A stretch of 64,000 nt of DNA from an uncultured Alphaproteobacteria bacterium. Its GTDB lineage: Bacteria > Pseudomonadota > Alphaproteobacteria > Caulobacterales > Caulobacteraceae. Below, piece by piece: positions 50,733-59,884 of this stretch. The translations under genes were made by a program, and so were the position numbers. Location: NCBI GenBank assembly GCA_903909375.1, contig CAIVVM010000048.1, positions 1 to 64,000 on the forward strand, read 5' to 3'. Position 1 is the first letter of the stretch, and every line of letters starts with the position of its first letter. The notes under the pieces are model-generated. The model was given only the letters and a program-made list of their open reading frames with translations, was not told the origin of the DNA and made no database searches.

Positions 50733-51536
50733 CTATATTTCCCCGAGGAACCCCCGCACCGCCGCCAGATAGCCGGTGAAGTTCTCGCGGCGGGTGTTGT
50801 GCCCGGCGTTGGGGATCTGGACCGCACGGATGCCGGGGTTGATGCGCATCGCCTCCGCCGCGAGCTCAGGCGTGATGAGGCCGCCCAGGGCCGGATCGGC
50901 GTGGATCAACAAGGTGGGCGCCGTGATCGCTGCGAAGGTCTCCTGCCAGGGCGTGCGGTAGTCCGGCATGGCCTCGGGGTCGACCTGCTGCTTTGACAGC
51001 GTCCAGGCGGGGAAATCGTCGGCGTGCCAGCCGGGCGACTGGGCCTTGCCCATGGCCGTGATTTCATCAGGCGACATTGTGCGAAACTTCCCTACGTGCT
51101 CGCGAAACCGCGTGCGGCGTCGTTCGGCGGCGGCGGGGTCGGCGGGGTCGGCGAGCGGCGCCAACGGCGGATCTTCGAGGAGCACCCGGGCGGCCCGGCC
51201 GGGATGGGCGGCGGCGAACATGGCCGTGGCGCGGGCGCCGACCGAATGGCCCATAACGATGGGCGACCTCAGGCCCAGCAGATCGATCGCTTCGGCTATG
51301 TCCTCGCCTGGCTCACCCGGATCGCCCGGAGGGATTCTCGAACTCTGCCCGTGCCCGCGGGCATCCAGCATGATCACGTCGAAGTCGGGCGCCAGTGCGC
51401 GCGCCAACCGGGTCCAGCAGAGGCCGTTGTCAGTCAGGCCATGCGACAGTACCAGCGCAGGGCCGCCCCCGCCCGTTCGGTGATAGGTCAGATGGCCGCC
51501 GGTGATCGAAAGGTTACCGGACGCCCAGGCGGTCAT
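50733..51536 (-). CDS. Alpha/beta hydrolase
   Basis: This 267-residue soluble hydrolase has the oxyanion motif SHGLTDNG, LDARGHGQSS, the nucleophile elbow MGHSVG (Ser98), a late Asp in HADPALGG and the catalytic His in NAGHNTRRENF. It resembles epoxide-hydrolase/carboxylesterase proteins. The substrate is unknown. It is convergent with the small gene at 50.4 kb and divergent from the glutathione transferase gene. Confidence 0.85.
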   Translation of the reverse strand: MTAWASGNLSITGGHLTYHRTGGGGPALVLSHGLTDNGLCWTRLARALAPDFDVIMLDARGHGQSSRIPPGDPGEPGEDIAEAIDLLGLRSPIVMGHSVGARATAMFAAAHPGRAARVLLEDPPLAPLADPADPAAAERRRTRFREHVGKFRTMSPDEITAMGKAQSPGWHADDFPAWTLSKQQVDPEAMPDYRTPWQETFAAITAPTLLIHADPALGGLITPELAAEAMRINPGIRAVQIPNAGHNTRRENFTGYLAAVRGFLGEI

Positions 51537-51671
51537 TCAAAGCCTCCATCGCAGAACGGCCAGATAACATCAGTTTGAGGCGCCGGGGTATCACGTCTAG
51601 GGTCGGCGACGGAAACGTCCCGGGCCAACCGGGCGCATCACTTCACCCGCCGCGCTGGGGAACGCCTGACC

Positions 51672-52388
51672 ATGATGAAGCTCTATTCCGGGGACCTGAG
51701 CCCCTATTCCGCCCGCGTGCGCCTGCAGATCTACGCCAAGGGCATTACCGACATCACGCTGGAACGGCCGGCGGATTTCGGGATGCCGAAATTTCGCGAG
51801 ACCAACCCCATTGGCCGCATCCCGGTGCTGGATATTGACGGTGACCTGATGCCGGAGTCCGACGTCATCGCGGAGTATCTGGAGGAGATCTATCCCGAAC
51901 CCTCGATGCTGGGCGCCACGCCGCGTGAGACGGCGCACATCCGCACCCTGGCCCGGATCGGCGACATCTATCTGATGAACAACATGTTCATGCTGTCCGC
52001 CCAGGGCCGGGCTGCCACCCGCAACCAGGGCATCGTCGACCTGCTGGGCGGCCAGGTGGTGCGCAACATCAAGGCCCTGGACCGGATGATCGGCAAGGAC
52101 GGCTTCGCCTGCTCGGGCCGCCTGACCATGGCCGACTGCGCGATCGTGCCCGGCCTGTTCATGGTCGAGAACGTGCTGCAGACCACGGGCATGGACAATC
52201 CCATCCCGGCCAACGCCAACGTCGCCGCCTATTGGGCGGCGATCCAGACCAATGAACACGCCGCCAGGGTGCTGGTGGAGTTGCACCGGGGTCTTGAAGA
52301 GCGCCGCGAACTCATCCGCAGCGGCGCCTTCGAGAAGATGATGGCGGCCGCGGCAGCGGCGCATGCGGCGGCCGAAGCCAAGGCCTGA
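51672..52388 (+). CDS. Glutathione S-transferase family protein
   Basis: This 238-residue protein has an N-terminal thioredoxin-like domain (MKLYSGDLSPYSARVRLQIYAKG, then NPIGRIPVLDIDG and ESDVIAEYLEEIYP, the glutathione-binding Glu-Ser) and a C-terminal helical domain (about 90-230). The SPYSARV segment supplies the catalytic Ser. The Ala/Glu-rich tail is unusual. It probably conjugates or reduces small electrophiles. A hairpin terminator lies just after it. Confidence 0.87.
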   Translation: MMKLYSGDLSPYSARVRLQIYAKGITDITLERPADFGMPKFRETNPIGRIPVLDIDGDLMPESDVIAEYLEEIYPEPSMLGATPRETAHIRTLARIGDIYLMNNMFMLSAQGRAATRNQGIVDLLGGQVVRNIKALDRMIGKDGFACSGRLTMADCAIVPGLFMVENVLQTTGMDNPIPANANVAAYWAAIQTNEHAARVLVELHRGLEERRELIRSGAFEKMMAAAAAAHAAAEAKA

Positions 52389-52397
52389 CAACCAGTC

Positions 52398-52417
52398 GGG
52401 CGGCTTTCGGGCCGCCC
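52398..52417 (+). terminator. Hairpin between the GST and LEH-like genes
   Basis: GGGCGGC (52398-52404), loop TTTCGG and GCCGCCC (52411-52417) form a 7-bp stem between convergent genes, ending on the last base of the minus-strand gene. No T run. Confidence 0.65.
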
Positions 52418-52803
52418 TATCCCGTCGGAAGCTGTCCGGCGATCGTCGCGTAGTCGAAGTAGTCGCGCCAGTAGGTGATCACACCATTGTGGACCTCGTA
52501 GGCGCCGGTGACGGGCAGTTCCACCCACTTGTCGCCGAACAGGTGCCGGTCAAGCCGCTCCAGAAGAACAACCGGGCCAGACTCGGCAGAGCGCAGGACG
52601 CGGAACTCGTTCTCGGTGGTCGGTCCAAAAAACGGCTCAAGCACGGCGCGAATGCCGGCCGGTCCGCGAACCGTGCCGATGGGCGGCGGATTGACGTACT
52701 CGCAATCGGCCGAGACGAGTTTCAGGGCTTCATCATAGTTCAGGGGCTCCATGAGCTTCATGAACTGGCGGACAATCTCGATGGGGGAAGATTCAGCGGC
52801 CAC
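52417..52803 (-). CDS. Limonene-epoxide hydrolase/SnoaL-like protein
   Basis: This 128-residue protein has the cone-shaped NTF2-like fold of the limonene-1,2-epoxide hydrolase group: IVRQFMKLMEPLNYDEALKLVSADCEYVNPP, then RGPAGIRAVLEPFFGP, ERLDRHLFGDKWVELPVTGAYEV and ITYWRDYFD, where the Arg-Asp pair (RDYFD) matches the catalytic end of that family. An epoxide hydrolase role is plausible but not proven. Confidence 0.8.
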   Translation of the reverse strand: MAAESSPIEIVRQFMKLMEPLNYDEALKLVSADCEYVNPPPIGTVRGPAGIRAVLEPFFGPTTENEFRVLRSAESGPVVLLERLDRHLFGDKWVELPVTGAYEVHNGVITYWRDYFDYATIAGQLPTG

Positions 52804-52916
52804 AGGTCGTCTCCTTGGGTGTCTTGAATTTGACAGTCAGGCCCATGCGAGAGCCGGGCAATTACCTGGCAAGTCATCGGCGGGACTCCGCCGATCAGCG
52901 CAGCCCGGGCTCTGGC

Positions 52917-53342
52917 CTACGCCGTTCGCCTGAGAGCGTCGCTTCCGATGAGGCCGACGAGGTACATGCCGGCCAGCAAGGTGTTGGGCGCCACATTCAT
53001 GGCGAAACCGGTGGCGACCGAGAGGATGCCGTCGATGACAAACCACGCCGCCATCCCGGCTGAAACCGCATTCCAGAGCGGCCGGCCCGCCTCTCCTGCC
53101 GCAATCGCCGCACGCACCACCAGCGTCAACATCACTGCCCAGCCGATCGAGACGCCGCCCATCACCCCGAGGCTGAACCGCATGGGCGCGTTCCAGACGA
53201 TCTCGCTGGGCCCCTGCAGCAGGGAGAACAGGAGGCTGACCGGCCCACTGGTGGATTCAAACGCCCCGCCGGCCAGTACGATCCCGAAAACCCCGATGGA
53301 AAGGCACCAGCTCATGAACCAGGCGCGCCAGAAACCGGACAT
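52917..53342 (-). CDS. DUF2798-like small membrane protein, uncertain
   Basis: This 141-residue protein has about four hydrophobic segments (MSWCLSIGVFGIVLAGGAF, VMGGVSIGWAVMLTLVVRAA, AWFVIDGILSVATGFAM and APNTLLAGMYLVGLIG). I cannot firmly assign a family; the name is only a guess from shape. I chose the ATG at 53342 because GGGAGAA lies upstream; a longer frame exists. The function is unknown. Confidence 0.55.
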   Translation of the reverse strand: MSGFWRAWFMSWCLSIGVFGIVLAGGAFESTSGPVSLLFSLLQGPSEIVWNAPMRFSLGVMGGVSIGWAVMLTLVVRAAIAAGEAGRPLWNAVSAGMAAWFVIDGILSVATGFAMNVAPNTLLAGMYLVGLIGSDALRRTA

Positions 53343-53432
53343 GTTGTTCTCCCGTGTTGGCGGGAAACCTAGTTCAGCTGGTAGAGGCGTGGCCATTACC
53401 CATGAGGTCATGGCTTTGAGACGCCGAGTCCC

Positions 53433-53855
53433 TCAATCCGGAACATCGAGCAGAAACCGCGCCCTTTGCGCTGGTGTTGGCGTCATGCAACTGTCCCGCT
53501 TGCCCATCAGGCGATAGCGGTTCCGGGCCAGCAGATGATAGGCGGCGTCCCGCCAGCTTCGCGGCAGGACGCGACAGACGGCGACAAGGGACCACGGGCG
53601 CCCGAGGCGACGCGCCAGCGCAATCAGCGCATCCGACCCCTGAAGCGCCTGGCCTTTATCGAAGAAAATGAAGCTGTCAGGGTTTTCCAGGTTCAACCCG
53701 TAGCGAGCCGCCAGTACGTTCCCGAACGGTGACTGAAGGGGCGTGAACCTCAGCGCCTGCTTCTTATCCAGCCGGATCGCGAGCGCGACCGATCCCGAAC
53801 AAAGATTGCAGACCCCGTCGAAGAGCATCAGCCCGTCGAGCTTGTCGACGTTCAC
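53433..53855 (-). CDS. DCC-family (DUF393) thiol protein
   Basis: This 140-residue protein has the DCC signature LMLFDGVCNLCSGSVALAIRLD (CxxC pair), a central QSPFGNVLAARYG and an R-rich C-terminus (YHLLARNRYRLMGKRDSC). The thioredoxin-like motif suggests redox function. It starts with GTG 53855, overlapping the stop of the FkbM gene, so it is coupled to that gene. Confidence 0.82.
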   Translation of the reverse strand: MNVDKLDGLMLFDGVCNLCSGSVALAIRLDKKQALRFTPLQSPFGNVLAARYGLNLENPDSFIFFDKGQALQGSDALIALARRLGRPWSLVAVCRVLPRSWRDAAYHLLARNRYRLMGKRDSCMTPTPAQRARFLLDVPD

Positions 53856-54655
53856 GCCGCCATCCGCGCCTTGAACACGCCATCAGGCAGCCGCGCCGCG
53901 CGCGACGGGTGGATGAAGAAGTAGTCCTTCCAGGGCAGGTCCGCGACCAGGGTGGTGCGCTCCTCGAGACGGACGCCGTCAAGCGCGAACATGCGGTAGC
54001 CGCGCTTGAGGAACAGATCGACCACCGCTTCGCCGGATCCGCCGAACCGGGCCTGGAGCATCGGCGGATGGATTTCCAGCAGGACATGGGGGTGATCACG
54101 ATCGAGGATCACGGCGGCGCCTTCCAGCGCTCTTTGCTCGGCCCCTTCGATGTCCATGCGAATGAAATCGACGCGGTCAATGGCGTGGTCGGCGCAGAAG
54201 GCGTCCAGCGTGACCGCCCGGGTCATCTGGGTTTCCATGCCGGTGTCTTCGAGATCGGGTCTGGCCGGGCCATTCGGCTTCGTCTCGGCGACATAGGCAT
54301 AGGCCCGCCCCATGCGACCGGATGACTTCTTGGGCGTAACCAGCATCAGTTCGCCCGGTTTGTCCGCCACGGCGGCGTGGACGGCCGTGACCTGCTTGCC
54401 CATGCGGTGCCAGGCGATGCCGAGCTTGAGCACCTCGAAGGCAAAGGCCGAGGGCTCGAAGGCATAGATCACAGCCTTGGGCGCCACCTGGGTCATCACA
54501 TAGGAATGCCGGCCATCGCTGGCGCCCACGTGCAGGCAGGTCGGCGCGCCCGACAGCAGGTCGGCGAGGAACGGCGTCTCGGGCTCATGCTTGGCCCAGG
54601 CGCGATTGCGCCGCCAGGCGCGGAAAGCGTGATTGAGCACGCGCAGAGATGGCAT
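53852..54655 (-). CDS. FkbM-family SAM methyltransferase
   Basis: This 267-residue protein has the SAM motif CLHVGASDGRHSYVMTQVAP, YAFEPSAFAFEVL and the FkbM signature FIRMDIEGAEQRALEGA, then DHPHVLLEIHPPML. Members O-methylate sugars or polyketides. Its 3' end overlaps the DCC gene by 4 bp, so both are probably made together. The ATG at 54655 lies 24 bp from ubiG's stop, so ubiG, this gene and the DCC gene may form one minus-strand transcript. Confidence 0.82.
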   Translation of the reverse strand: MPSLRVLNHAFRAWRRNRAWAKHEPETPFLADLLSGAPTCLHVGASDGRHSYVMTQVAPKAVIYAFEPSAFAFEVLKLGIAWHRMGKQVTAVHAAVADKPGELMLVTPKKSSGRMGRAYAYVAETKPNGPARPDLEDTGMETQMTRAVTLDAFCADHAIDRVDFIRMDIEGAEQRALEGAAVILDRDHPHVLLEIHPPMLQARFGGSGEAVVDLFLKRGYRMFALDGVRLEERTTLVADLPWKDYFFIHPSRAARLPDGVFKARMAA

Positions 54656-54679
54656 CGAAACTCCTCGTCGGACGCAGAC

Positions 54680-55438
54680 TTAGGCCGCGTCGCGTACCAC
54701 CGTCATCATGTAGTTCACGCCGACATCACTGGATTCCGTCCATTTCCCGGTGAACGGGCTGAAGACCACACCGTAAGGGCCGTCCACGGTCACCGGCTCC
54801 GAGGTCAGGAAACCACGCAGCTCGTCAGGCGTCAGAAACTTGTTCCAGTCATGGGTGCCGATGGGCAGCCAGCGCAGAATGTACTCCGCGCCCACCTTGG
54901 CCAGAGCCATCGCCTTGAGCGTACGATTCAGCGTGGCCACAATCATCAGGCCGCCGGGCTTCAACAGACTGGCGCAGGAGCGCAGGTATTCACCCGGATC
55001 AGCCACATGCTCGATCACCTCCATATTGAGGATCACATCGAAGAGCGGCTCACCGGCCGCAACCAGGGCCTCGGCTGTGGAGGCGCGGTAGTCGATGGAT
55101 AGCCCCTGCTCCGCCGCATGCGCCGACGCGGTGCCGATGTTACGCTCGGAGGCGTCCACGCCCGTCACCTGGAAGCCCAGGCGAGTCATCGGCTCCGACA
55201 ACAGGCCACCGCCGCAGCCGATGTCCAGCAGCCGCAGGCCCTCAAACGGCCGGCGTGCGTTGGCGTCGCGCCGGAAGCGATACAGCGCCTGATCACGGAT
55301 GAAGGCCAGGCGAACCGGGTTGAACCTGTGCAGGGGCGCAAATTTGCCTCGGGGGTCCCACCATTCGGCGGCGATGCGCGAGAAGCGCTCGACCTCGGCA
55401 GGATCGATGCTGGAACGGGCGGCGTCGGGCGAACTCAT
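54680..55438 (-). CDS. ubiG: Ubiquinone biosynthesis O-methyltransferase UbiG
   Basis: This 252-residue enzyme carries out both O-methylations of ubiquinone synthesis. The SAM motif is [19 protein letters not shown], followed by [27 protein letters not shown] and [15 protein letters not shown]. The opening [26 protein letters not shown] is the UbiG signature. I chose the ATG at 55438 with AGAAGGGG upstream. It is divergent from lysC, a widespread alphaproteobacterial arrangement. Confidence 0.94.
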   Translation of the reverse strand: MSSPDAARSSIDPAEVERFSRIAAEWWDPRGKFAPLHRFNPVRLAFIRDQALYRFRRDANARRPFEGLRLLDIGCGGGLLSEPMTRLGFQVTGVDASERNIGTASAHAAEQGLSIDYRASTAEALVAAGEPLFDVILNMEVIEHVADPGEYLRSCASLLKPGGLMIVATLNRTLKAMALAKVGAEYILRWLPIGTHDWNKFLTPDELRGFLTSEPVTVDGPYGVVFSPFTGKWTESSDVGVNYMMTVVRDAA

Positions 55439-55560
55439 GCCCCCTTCTAGCAACCGCGCGGCGCATGTCCAAAGGCCGGAGACATTGCAGCGCGGCGTCA
55501 CCGTCGCTAGAAGGCTCCGCCCTCCGGGGGCGAAGCAATGAGGGTACGTAGCCAGAGCCC

Positions 55561-56808
55561 ATGTCCAGGCTGGTCATGAAATTCGGCGGCACTTCGGTGG
55601 CCGACCTGGAACGCATCCGCCGCGTGGCGCGACTGGTGAACGCCGAAGTGCAGGCCGGCCACCAGGTCGCCGTCGTGGTTTCGGCCATGTCGGGCAAGAC
55701 CAATGAGCTGGTGGCCTGGACCGATCGCGCCGGCGCCGCGGCCCCCGGCCTGCCGTCATCCGATGATGAATACGATGTGGTGGTGGCCTCCGGCGAGCAG
55801 GTGACCGCTGGCCTGCTGGCCATGACCCTGCGCAACATGGGCGTTCCCGCCCGCTCCTGGATGGGCTGGCAGATTCCGATCATCGCGGACGACGCCCATG
55901 GCCGCTCGCGCATCGACGACATTCCGCCCGAAAAGCTGGGCGCGGCGTTGGACGCCGGTCAGGTCGCGGTGATCGCCGGCTTCCAGGGCGTCACGCGCGA
56001 CGGGCGCATCGCAACGCTGGGCCGGGGTGGCTCTGACACCAGCGCCGTGGCGATTGCGGCGGCGCTTGGCGCGCCCTGCGACATCTATACAGACGTGGAC
56101 GGGGTCTACACGACCGACCCACGGATCGAATCCAAGGCCCGCCGGCTTGCGCGGATCTCGTACGAAGAGATGCTGGAGATGGCGTCGCTGGGCGCCAAGG
56201 TGCTGCAGACCCGCTCGGTCGAGCTGGCCATGGCCTACAAGGTGCCCCTCAGGGTGCTGTCGAGTTTTGTCGAGCCGGGCGAAGCGCCGGGCCAGGGCAC
56301 CATCGTGTGCGACGAGGAGGACATCGTGGAGAAGCGGATCGTGAGCGGCGTGGCCTACAGCCGCGACGAGGCGAAGATCAGCCTCTTTGGACTGCCGGAT
56401 CATCCGGGCGTGTCGTCAACGATCTTCGGCGCCCTGGCCGACGCCAATGTAAACGTGGACATGATCGTCCAGTCCAAGGCCCGCACCGCCGACACAGCCA
56501 ACATGGAGTTCACCGTCGGCAAGCGCGACGCCCAGCGCGCCGTGGAAATCGTTCGCGCCGCCCAGCCGCAGATCGGCTTCGAGGACGTGCAGGTGAACGA
56601 TGACGTCGCCAAGGTCTCGGTGATCGGCGTCGGCATGCGCAGCCATACCGGCGTCGCCAAATCGATGTTCCAGGCCCTGGCCGAAAAAGGCGTCAACATC
56701 CAGGTGATCTCGACGTCGGAGATCAAGATCAGCGTCCTGATCGACGCGGCCTATACCGAGCTGGCGGTTCGCGCCCTGCACGCTGCGTACGGGCTGGATC
56801 AGCTTTAG
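55561..56808 (+). CDS. lysC: Aspartate kinase LysC
   Basis: This 415-residue enzyme phosphorylates aspartate, the first step to lysine, threonine, methionine and diaminopimelate. The kinase domain begins [17 protein letters not shown] and contains [16 protein letters not shown] and [11 protein letters not shown]. Two ACT domains follow (about 265-335 and 345-410), the sites of feedback inhibition. The gene after lysC is commonly ptsP in this bacterial group, but here ptsP is 7 kb away. Confidence 0.96.
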   Translation: MSRLVMKFGGTSVADLERIRRVARLVNAEVQAGHQVAVVVSAMSGKTNELVAWTDRAGAAAPGLPSSDDEYDVVVASGEQVTAGLLAMTLRNMGVPARSWMGWQIPIIADDAHGRSRIDDIPPEKLGAALDAGQVAVIAGFQGVTRDGRIATLGRGGSDTSAVAIAAALGAPCDIYTDVDGVYTTDPRIESKARRLARISYEEMLEMASLGAKVLQTRSVELAMAYKVPLRVLSSFVEPGEAPGQGTIVCDEEDIVEKRIVSGVAYSRDEAKISLFGLPDHPGVSSTIFGALADANVNVDMIVQSKARTADTANMEFTVGKRDAQRAVEIVRAAQPQIGFEDVQVNDDVAKVSVIGVGMRSHTGVAKSMFQALAEKGVNIQVISTSEIKISVLIDAAYTELAVRALHAAYGLDQL

Positions 56809-56984
56809 CTGCGAGCTCTCAATAGGTTGTCCATCCGAGCCGGACCGGGGAAGCTGCAGTTGTGAAGCTACAGAGTCTCAGGAGGGGGTTGGGTGAAAGT
56901 GCACAAGCCTGGCCGGCCAGGACCTGGCCCCACGTCGTAGCGTCTGACTTGCGCCTGCCCGAGGTGGAAGCACTTCGCCAAACC

Positions 56985-58151
56985 CTACCGCAGGTGCGTC
57001 ACCAGCATGCTCTGGAGCTTGTTCATGTTGGGCAGGATGCCGTGGAGCGCGGCTACGGCATCGAGCAGCTTGTCCTTGAGTTCCAGCGGCCCGAAATCCT
57101 TGTTGGAGAGGATGACGGTGTCGGCTTCCTGCAGGAAGTTGGGAAGCGCGCCTTCGTAGGGAACTGTGCCGTCCCCAGTGCGCCAGCCGCGGGTCGGTTT
57201 CTTGTCTATCATGCCCGGCGCGTCCAGGACGAACCTGGGCGCGCCCTTATCGAGCTTGATGTCCATGGCGACCTGGGTCTTGTCCCCGATGCCGATGATG
57301 CAGAGCCAGTCGTCTGTCGTGAGCCCGCAATTCGCCAGATTGAGCCCGTCGACCGAGGCGCGGTGAGCCCTGGCCTGGGCCAGCATGTCCCGGAGAATCT
57401 GCGCCGCGTCGGCTGGCGCGCCCGAGCCCCGCAGCCGCAGCGCCTCGCCGATGGTGTCCACCACGCTGGCCTGCCACAGGCGCTCATCGAACATGTCGGT
57501 CTGAGGCAGCGCCGCATCAATCGTGACGCCCCGGGTAAAGCTGGGCAGCAGGTGGTAGAGCGCGGGCGTCAGCCTGGAAGCCTCCCGCTCGCGACGGTTC
57601 ATCGTCCCCTTGACGATCTTCTCGACGGCCTGAAATGACCCCTTGAAGGGTGTTGCGATCGTAGCGACGCGCTCAACCGGCGATTTGACGCCGGCCCCTG
57701 CCAGATAGCCGGCGATCACCAGACCGCCCATGGAATGTCCGACGAGGTTGACCTTGCGCCGCTGCGCGTAACCGTCCGCAAAGTAGTGGCGCGTAAGTGC
57801 GGTCTTGTTGATGACTTCGTCGATGAAGGCCCGCAGCTGGACCTGGGATATCTCCAGCGGTTGACGCCAATCGTATCCGAAGATGTAGACCGGCACCGGC
57901 TGATCGGCGCGTTCCGTCAGGTCGTGGCGCAGATCCAGCACCATCTCCTTGTAGGCGATGTCAAAAACCTGATCGGGCCTCACCTGGGCCGGCAGTTCGC
58001 CCTCGTAGCGCGTATCCTGTGGATGCAGGCCCGCGCGATTGTATTCAGTGCGGGTAAGCGACCAGATCAACTGCGGCGGGAACTCATAGAGATCGCGCAG
58101 GTCGGTCGCGGTTATGCCGGGCACCAGGATCACGGGATTTGGCAGTGGCAT
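56985..58151 (-). CDS. LCAT/lipase-like alpha/beta hydrolase
   Basis: This 388-residue protein has the lecithin:cholesterol acyltransferase-type opening PNPVILVPGITATDLRD, VYIFGYDWRQPLE, the nucleophile elbow LVGHSMGG (Ser140) and a GDGTVPYEGALP segment near the C-terminus that supplies the Asp/His region, as in lipases acting on lipids or esters. I see no signal peptide with the start at 58151, which is preceded by GGAGGG; a longer start at 58223 would add a basic N-terminus. The function is not known beyond the fold. Confidence 0.8.
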   Translation of the reverse strand: MPLPNPVILVPGITATDLRDLYEFPPQLIWSLTRTEYNRAGLHPQDTRYEGELPAQVRPDQVFDIAYKEMVLDLRHDLTERADQPVPVYIFGYDWRQPLEISQVQLRAFIDEVINKTALTRHYFADGYAQRRKVNLVGHSMGGLVIAGYLAGAGVKSPVERVATIATPFKGSFQAVEKIVKGTMNRREREASRLTPALYHLLPSFTRGVTIDAALPQTDMFDERLWQASVVDTIGEALRLRGSGAPADAAQILRDMLAQARAHRASVDGLNLANCGLTTDDWLCIIGIGDKTQVAMDIKLDKGAPRFVLDAPGMIDKKPTRGWRTGDGTVPYEGALPNFLQEADTVILSNKDFGPLELKDKLLDAVAALHGILPNMNKLQSMLVTHLR

Positions 58152-58270
58152 TGCTTGGCCCTCCGGGAGATCGGCAGGAAGCGTGCCATGCCAGCTTCCT
58201 GAAGACAACTTTATGCGCGCCATTTCGAAGTTCACACGCTGGCCGGGAACTGCGCCAGTCTCAGGGCGAG

Positions 58271-58426
58271 ATGGGCGTGCGAAAGACCGTTCAGACGGGA
58301 GTACTGACCTGGTTTCTCCTGGATAGAGCTGGCTCCATTGCGTTCGGCAACGCATCGAATGCCATCTTCAACGTCGTCGTCCTGCTGATCGCTGTCGAAC
58401 CGCTCTGGCGTCCGGCGGGGGATTAG
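58271..58426 (+). CDS. Possible 51-residue membrane peptide
   Basis: From the ATG at 58271 (MGVRKTVQTGVLTWFLLDRA) the frame encodes 51 residues with a central hydrophobic stretch (SNAIFNVVVLLIAVEPLW) typical of small membrane proteins. It overlaps the convergent MFS gene by 4 bp. A longer frame from 58139 looks artificial. Real expression is uncertain. Confidence 0.45.
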   Translation: MGVRKTVQTGVLTWFLLDRAGSIAFGNASNAIFNVVVLLIAVEPLWRPAGD

Positions 58427-59832
58427 TCCCGGGCCGTCGCCGCCGTCATCCGGAACGCCGCCCAGGCGCCGATCAGGGCGATCGGGATCACCGAGGCGAA
58501 GACCCATAGCGAGGCCGATCGCGCACTGGCCTCCGTCAGTCCCTGCGAGAAGCCCGCCATGTTGGCAGCCACGCCCGAAATCGCAGCTCCGGCCGCCGCG
58601 CCGGTCTGTCGGACGGCGGAGACAGCAGACGAACCGATGGCCCGGTCCTCGTCTGACAGCGCCGCCATGATCCGCCGCGTCATGAAGGCGTAGGAAAACC
58701 CGAAGGCCACGCCCATCAACGATCCGCCCACCAAAACCCACGCAAGCGGGCCATCGGCCATGCTCCAGGTCAGGACCGCCAGGCTGGCGATCAGGCAGGC
58801 TGCGCCGATACGGATCCAGCGGCCGTCCCAGATCCCGGTGACCCCGGCGACCGCGATCCCGGCGATGGTCCAGGCCATGGCCTCGGCCCCGATGGCGTAA
58901 CCGGCCCAGAGCGGCGAAAACCCGCGAAGCTGCTGCAGGATCGGCGGGCCATAAATGCCGAAACCCATGGTGGCTGCAGTCATGGCGAACATGGCCAGAT
59001 AGCCCGCGCCGACCACAGTCCGCACATCACCGGAGCCCTTTGGCAACAGCCGAACCCTGGCCCGGCCGTCCAGCCAGATCACCAGCGCCAGAACACCGAA
59101 GCCCGCCAGCACCAGCCCAACGGCGGCGGCTGGCTCGCTGAGGATATTGGCCACGGCAATCGCGCCGACGCCCACGGCAAGGACATTCAGTTGCATCCAG
59201 GGGATCCCCGGACCGCCCTGCCCCTTCGCGGATCCGGCCAGCAGGAACGGCGCCGCAACGGCGAAGACGGCCGCCTGAATTGCAAACAGCCAGAACACAT
59301 CACGCCAGTCGCGGGTTTCGACCACCAGGCCGCCGACCAGAGGCCCCAGCACCGTCGCCACACCCCAGACAAACGTCACAGCCGCGAACACCCGGGCCAG
59401 ATGACGCTCCGGGAACAGCAGCGCGATAGCGACCATGGCGAACCCCGAGATCCAGCCACTGCCCAGCCCCTGGATCACACGTCCGGCCAGAAAGGTGGTG
59501 ATGTCCGGCGCCAGAGCGCTCATGACGCAACCCACCGCCATAATGACGCCCGCCAGCGCGGTCGCCAGGCGCAGGCCAAACAGCTCCGACAAGCGTCCGG
59601 CGCTGGCTCCGGCCATGATCGCGCCCACCAGAAACCCGGCTGTCGCCCAGGCGAAGTAGGCGTATCCACCCAGATCGGCGCCTACATTGGGCATGATGGT
59701 GGCCGTGACCAGGCTGTCAGCGGCGTTCAGCCAGACACCCAGACAGATCAGCAGGAACCGCGGCGCGCGCCCCTCGGCCAGCAGGTTGGCCCAACTGTTG
59801 GCGGGATCCTTCGGTTTGACAACATCACTCAT
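58423..59832 (-). CDS. MFS drug-efflux type transporter
   Basis: This 469-residue protein has about 14 hydrophobic segments and the DHA2/EmrB-like signatures LNAADSLVTATIMPNVGADLG, GRLSELFGLRLA and GRVIQGLGSGWISG. It should export small hydrophobic compounds by proton antiport. The start at 59832 overlaps a perfect GTCAAATTTGAC palindrome, and the gene is divergent from a SufR-like regulator gene 52 bp away, so that regulator probably controls it. Confidence 0.85.
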   Translation of the reverse strand: MSDVVKPKDPANSWANLLAEGRAPRFLLICLGVWLNAADSLVTATIMPNVGADLGGYAYFAWATAGFLVGAIMAGASAGRLSELFGLRLATALAGVIMAVGCVMSALAPDITTFLAGRVIQGLGSGWISGFAMVAIALLFPERHLARVFAAVTFVWGVATVLGPLVGGLVVETRDWRDVFWLFAIQAAVFAVAAPFLLAGSAKGQGGPGIPWMQLNVLAVGVGAIAVANILSEPAAAVGLVLAGFGVLALVIWLDGRARVRLLPKGSGDVRTVVGAGYLAMFAMTAATMGFGIYGPPILQQLRGFSPLWAGYAIGAEAMAWTIAGIAVAGVTGIWDGRWIRIGAACLIASLAVLTWSMADGPLAWVLVGGSLMGVAFGFSYAFMTRRIMAALSDEDRAIGSSAVSAVRQTGAAAGAAISGVAANMAGFSQGLTEASARSASLWVFASVIPIALIGAWAAFRMTAATARD

Positions 59833-59844
59833 GTCAAATTTGAC
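59833..59844. promoter_or_regulatory. Operator palindrome at MFS start
   Basis: GTCAAATTTGAC is a perfect 12-bp palindrome directly beside the MFS start codon. A half-site GTCAAAT (59880-59886) overlaps the start of the divergent regulator gene. Both are likely binding sites of that regulator. Confidence 0.7.
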
Positions 59845-59868
59845 TAGACCCGCCCGACTGGATTTGCA

Positions 59869-59881
59869 ACAATATCATTGT
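59869..59881. promoter_or_regulatory. Second palindrome in the MFS/regulator intergenic region
   Basis: ACAAT-ATC-ATTGT is a perfect 5-bp-arm inverted repeat just before the regulator start, overlapping the GTCAAAT half-site. It may be part of a promoter or a second operator. Confidence 0.5.
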
Positions 59882-59884
59882 CAA

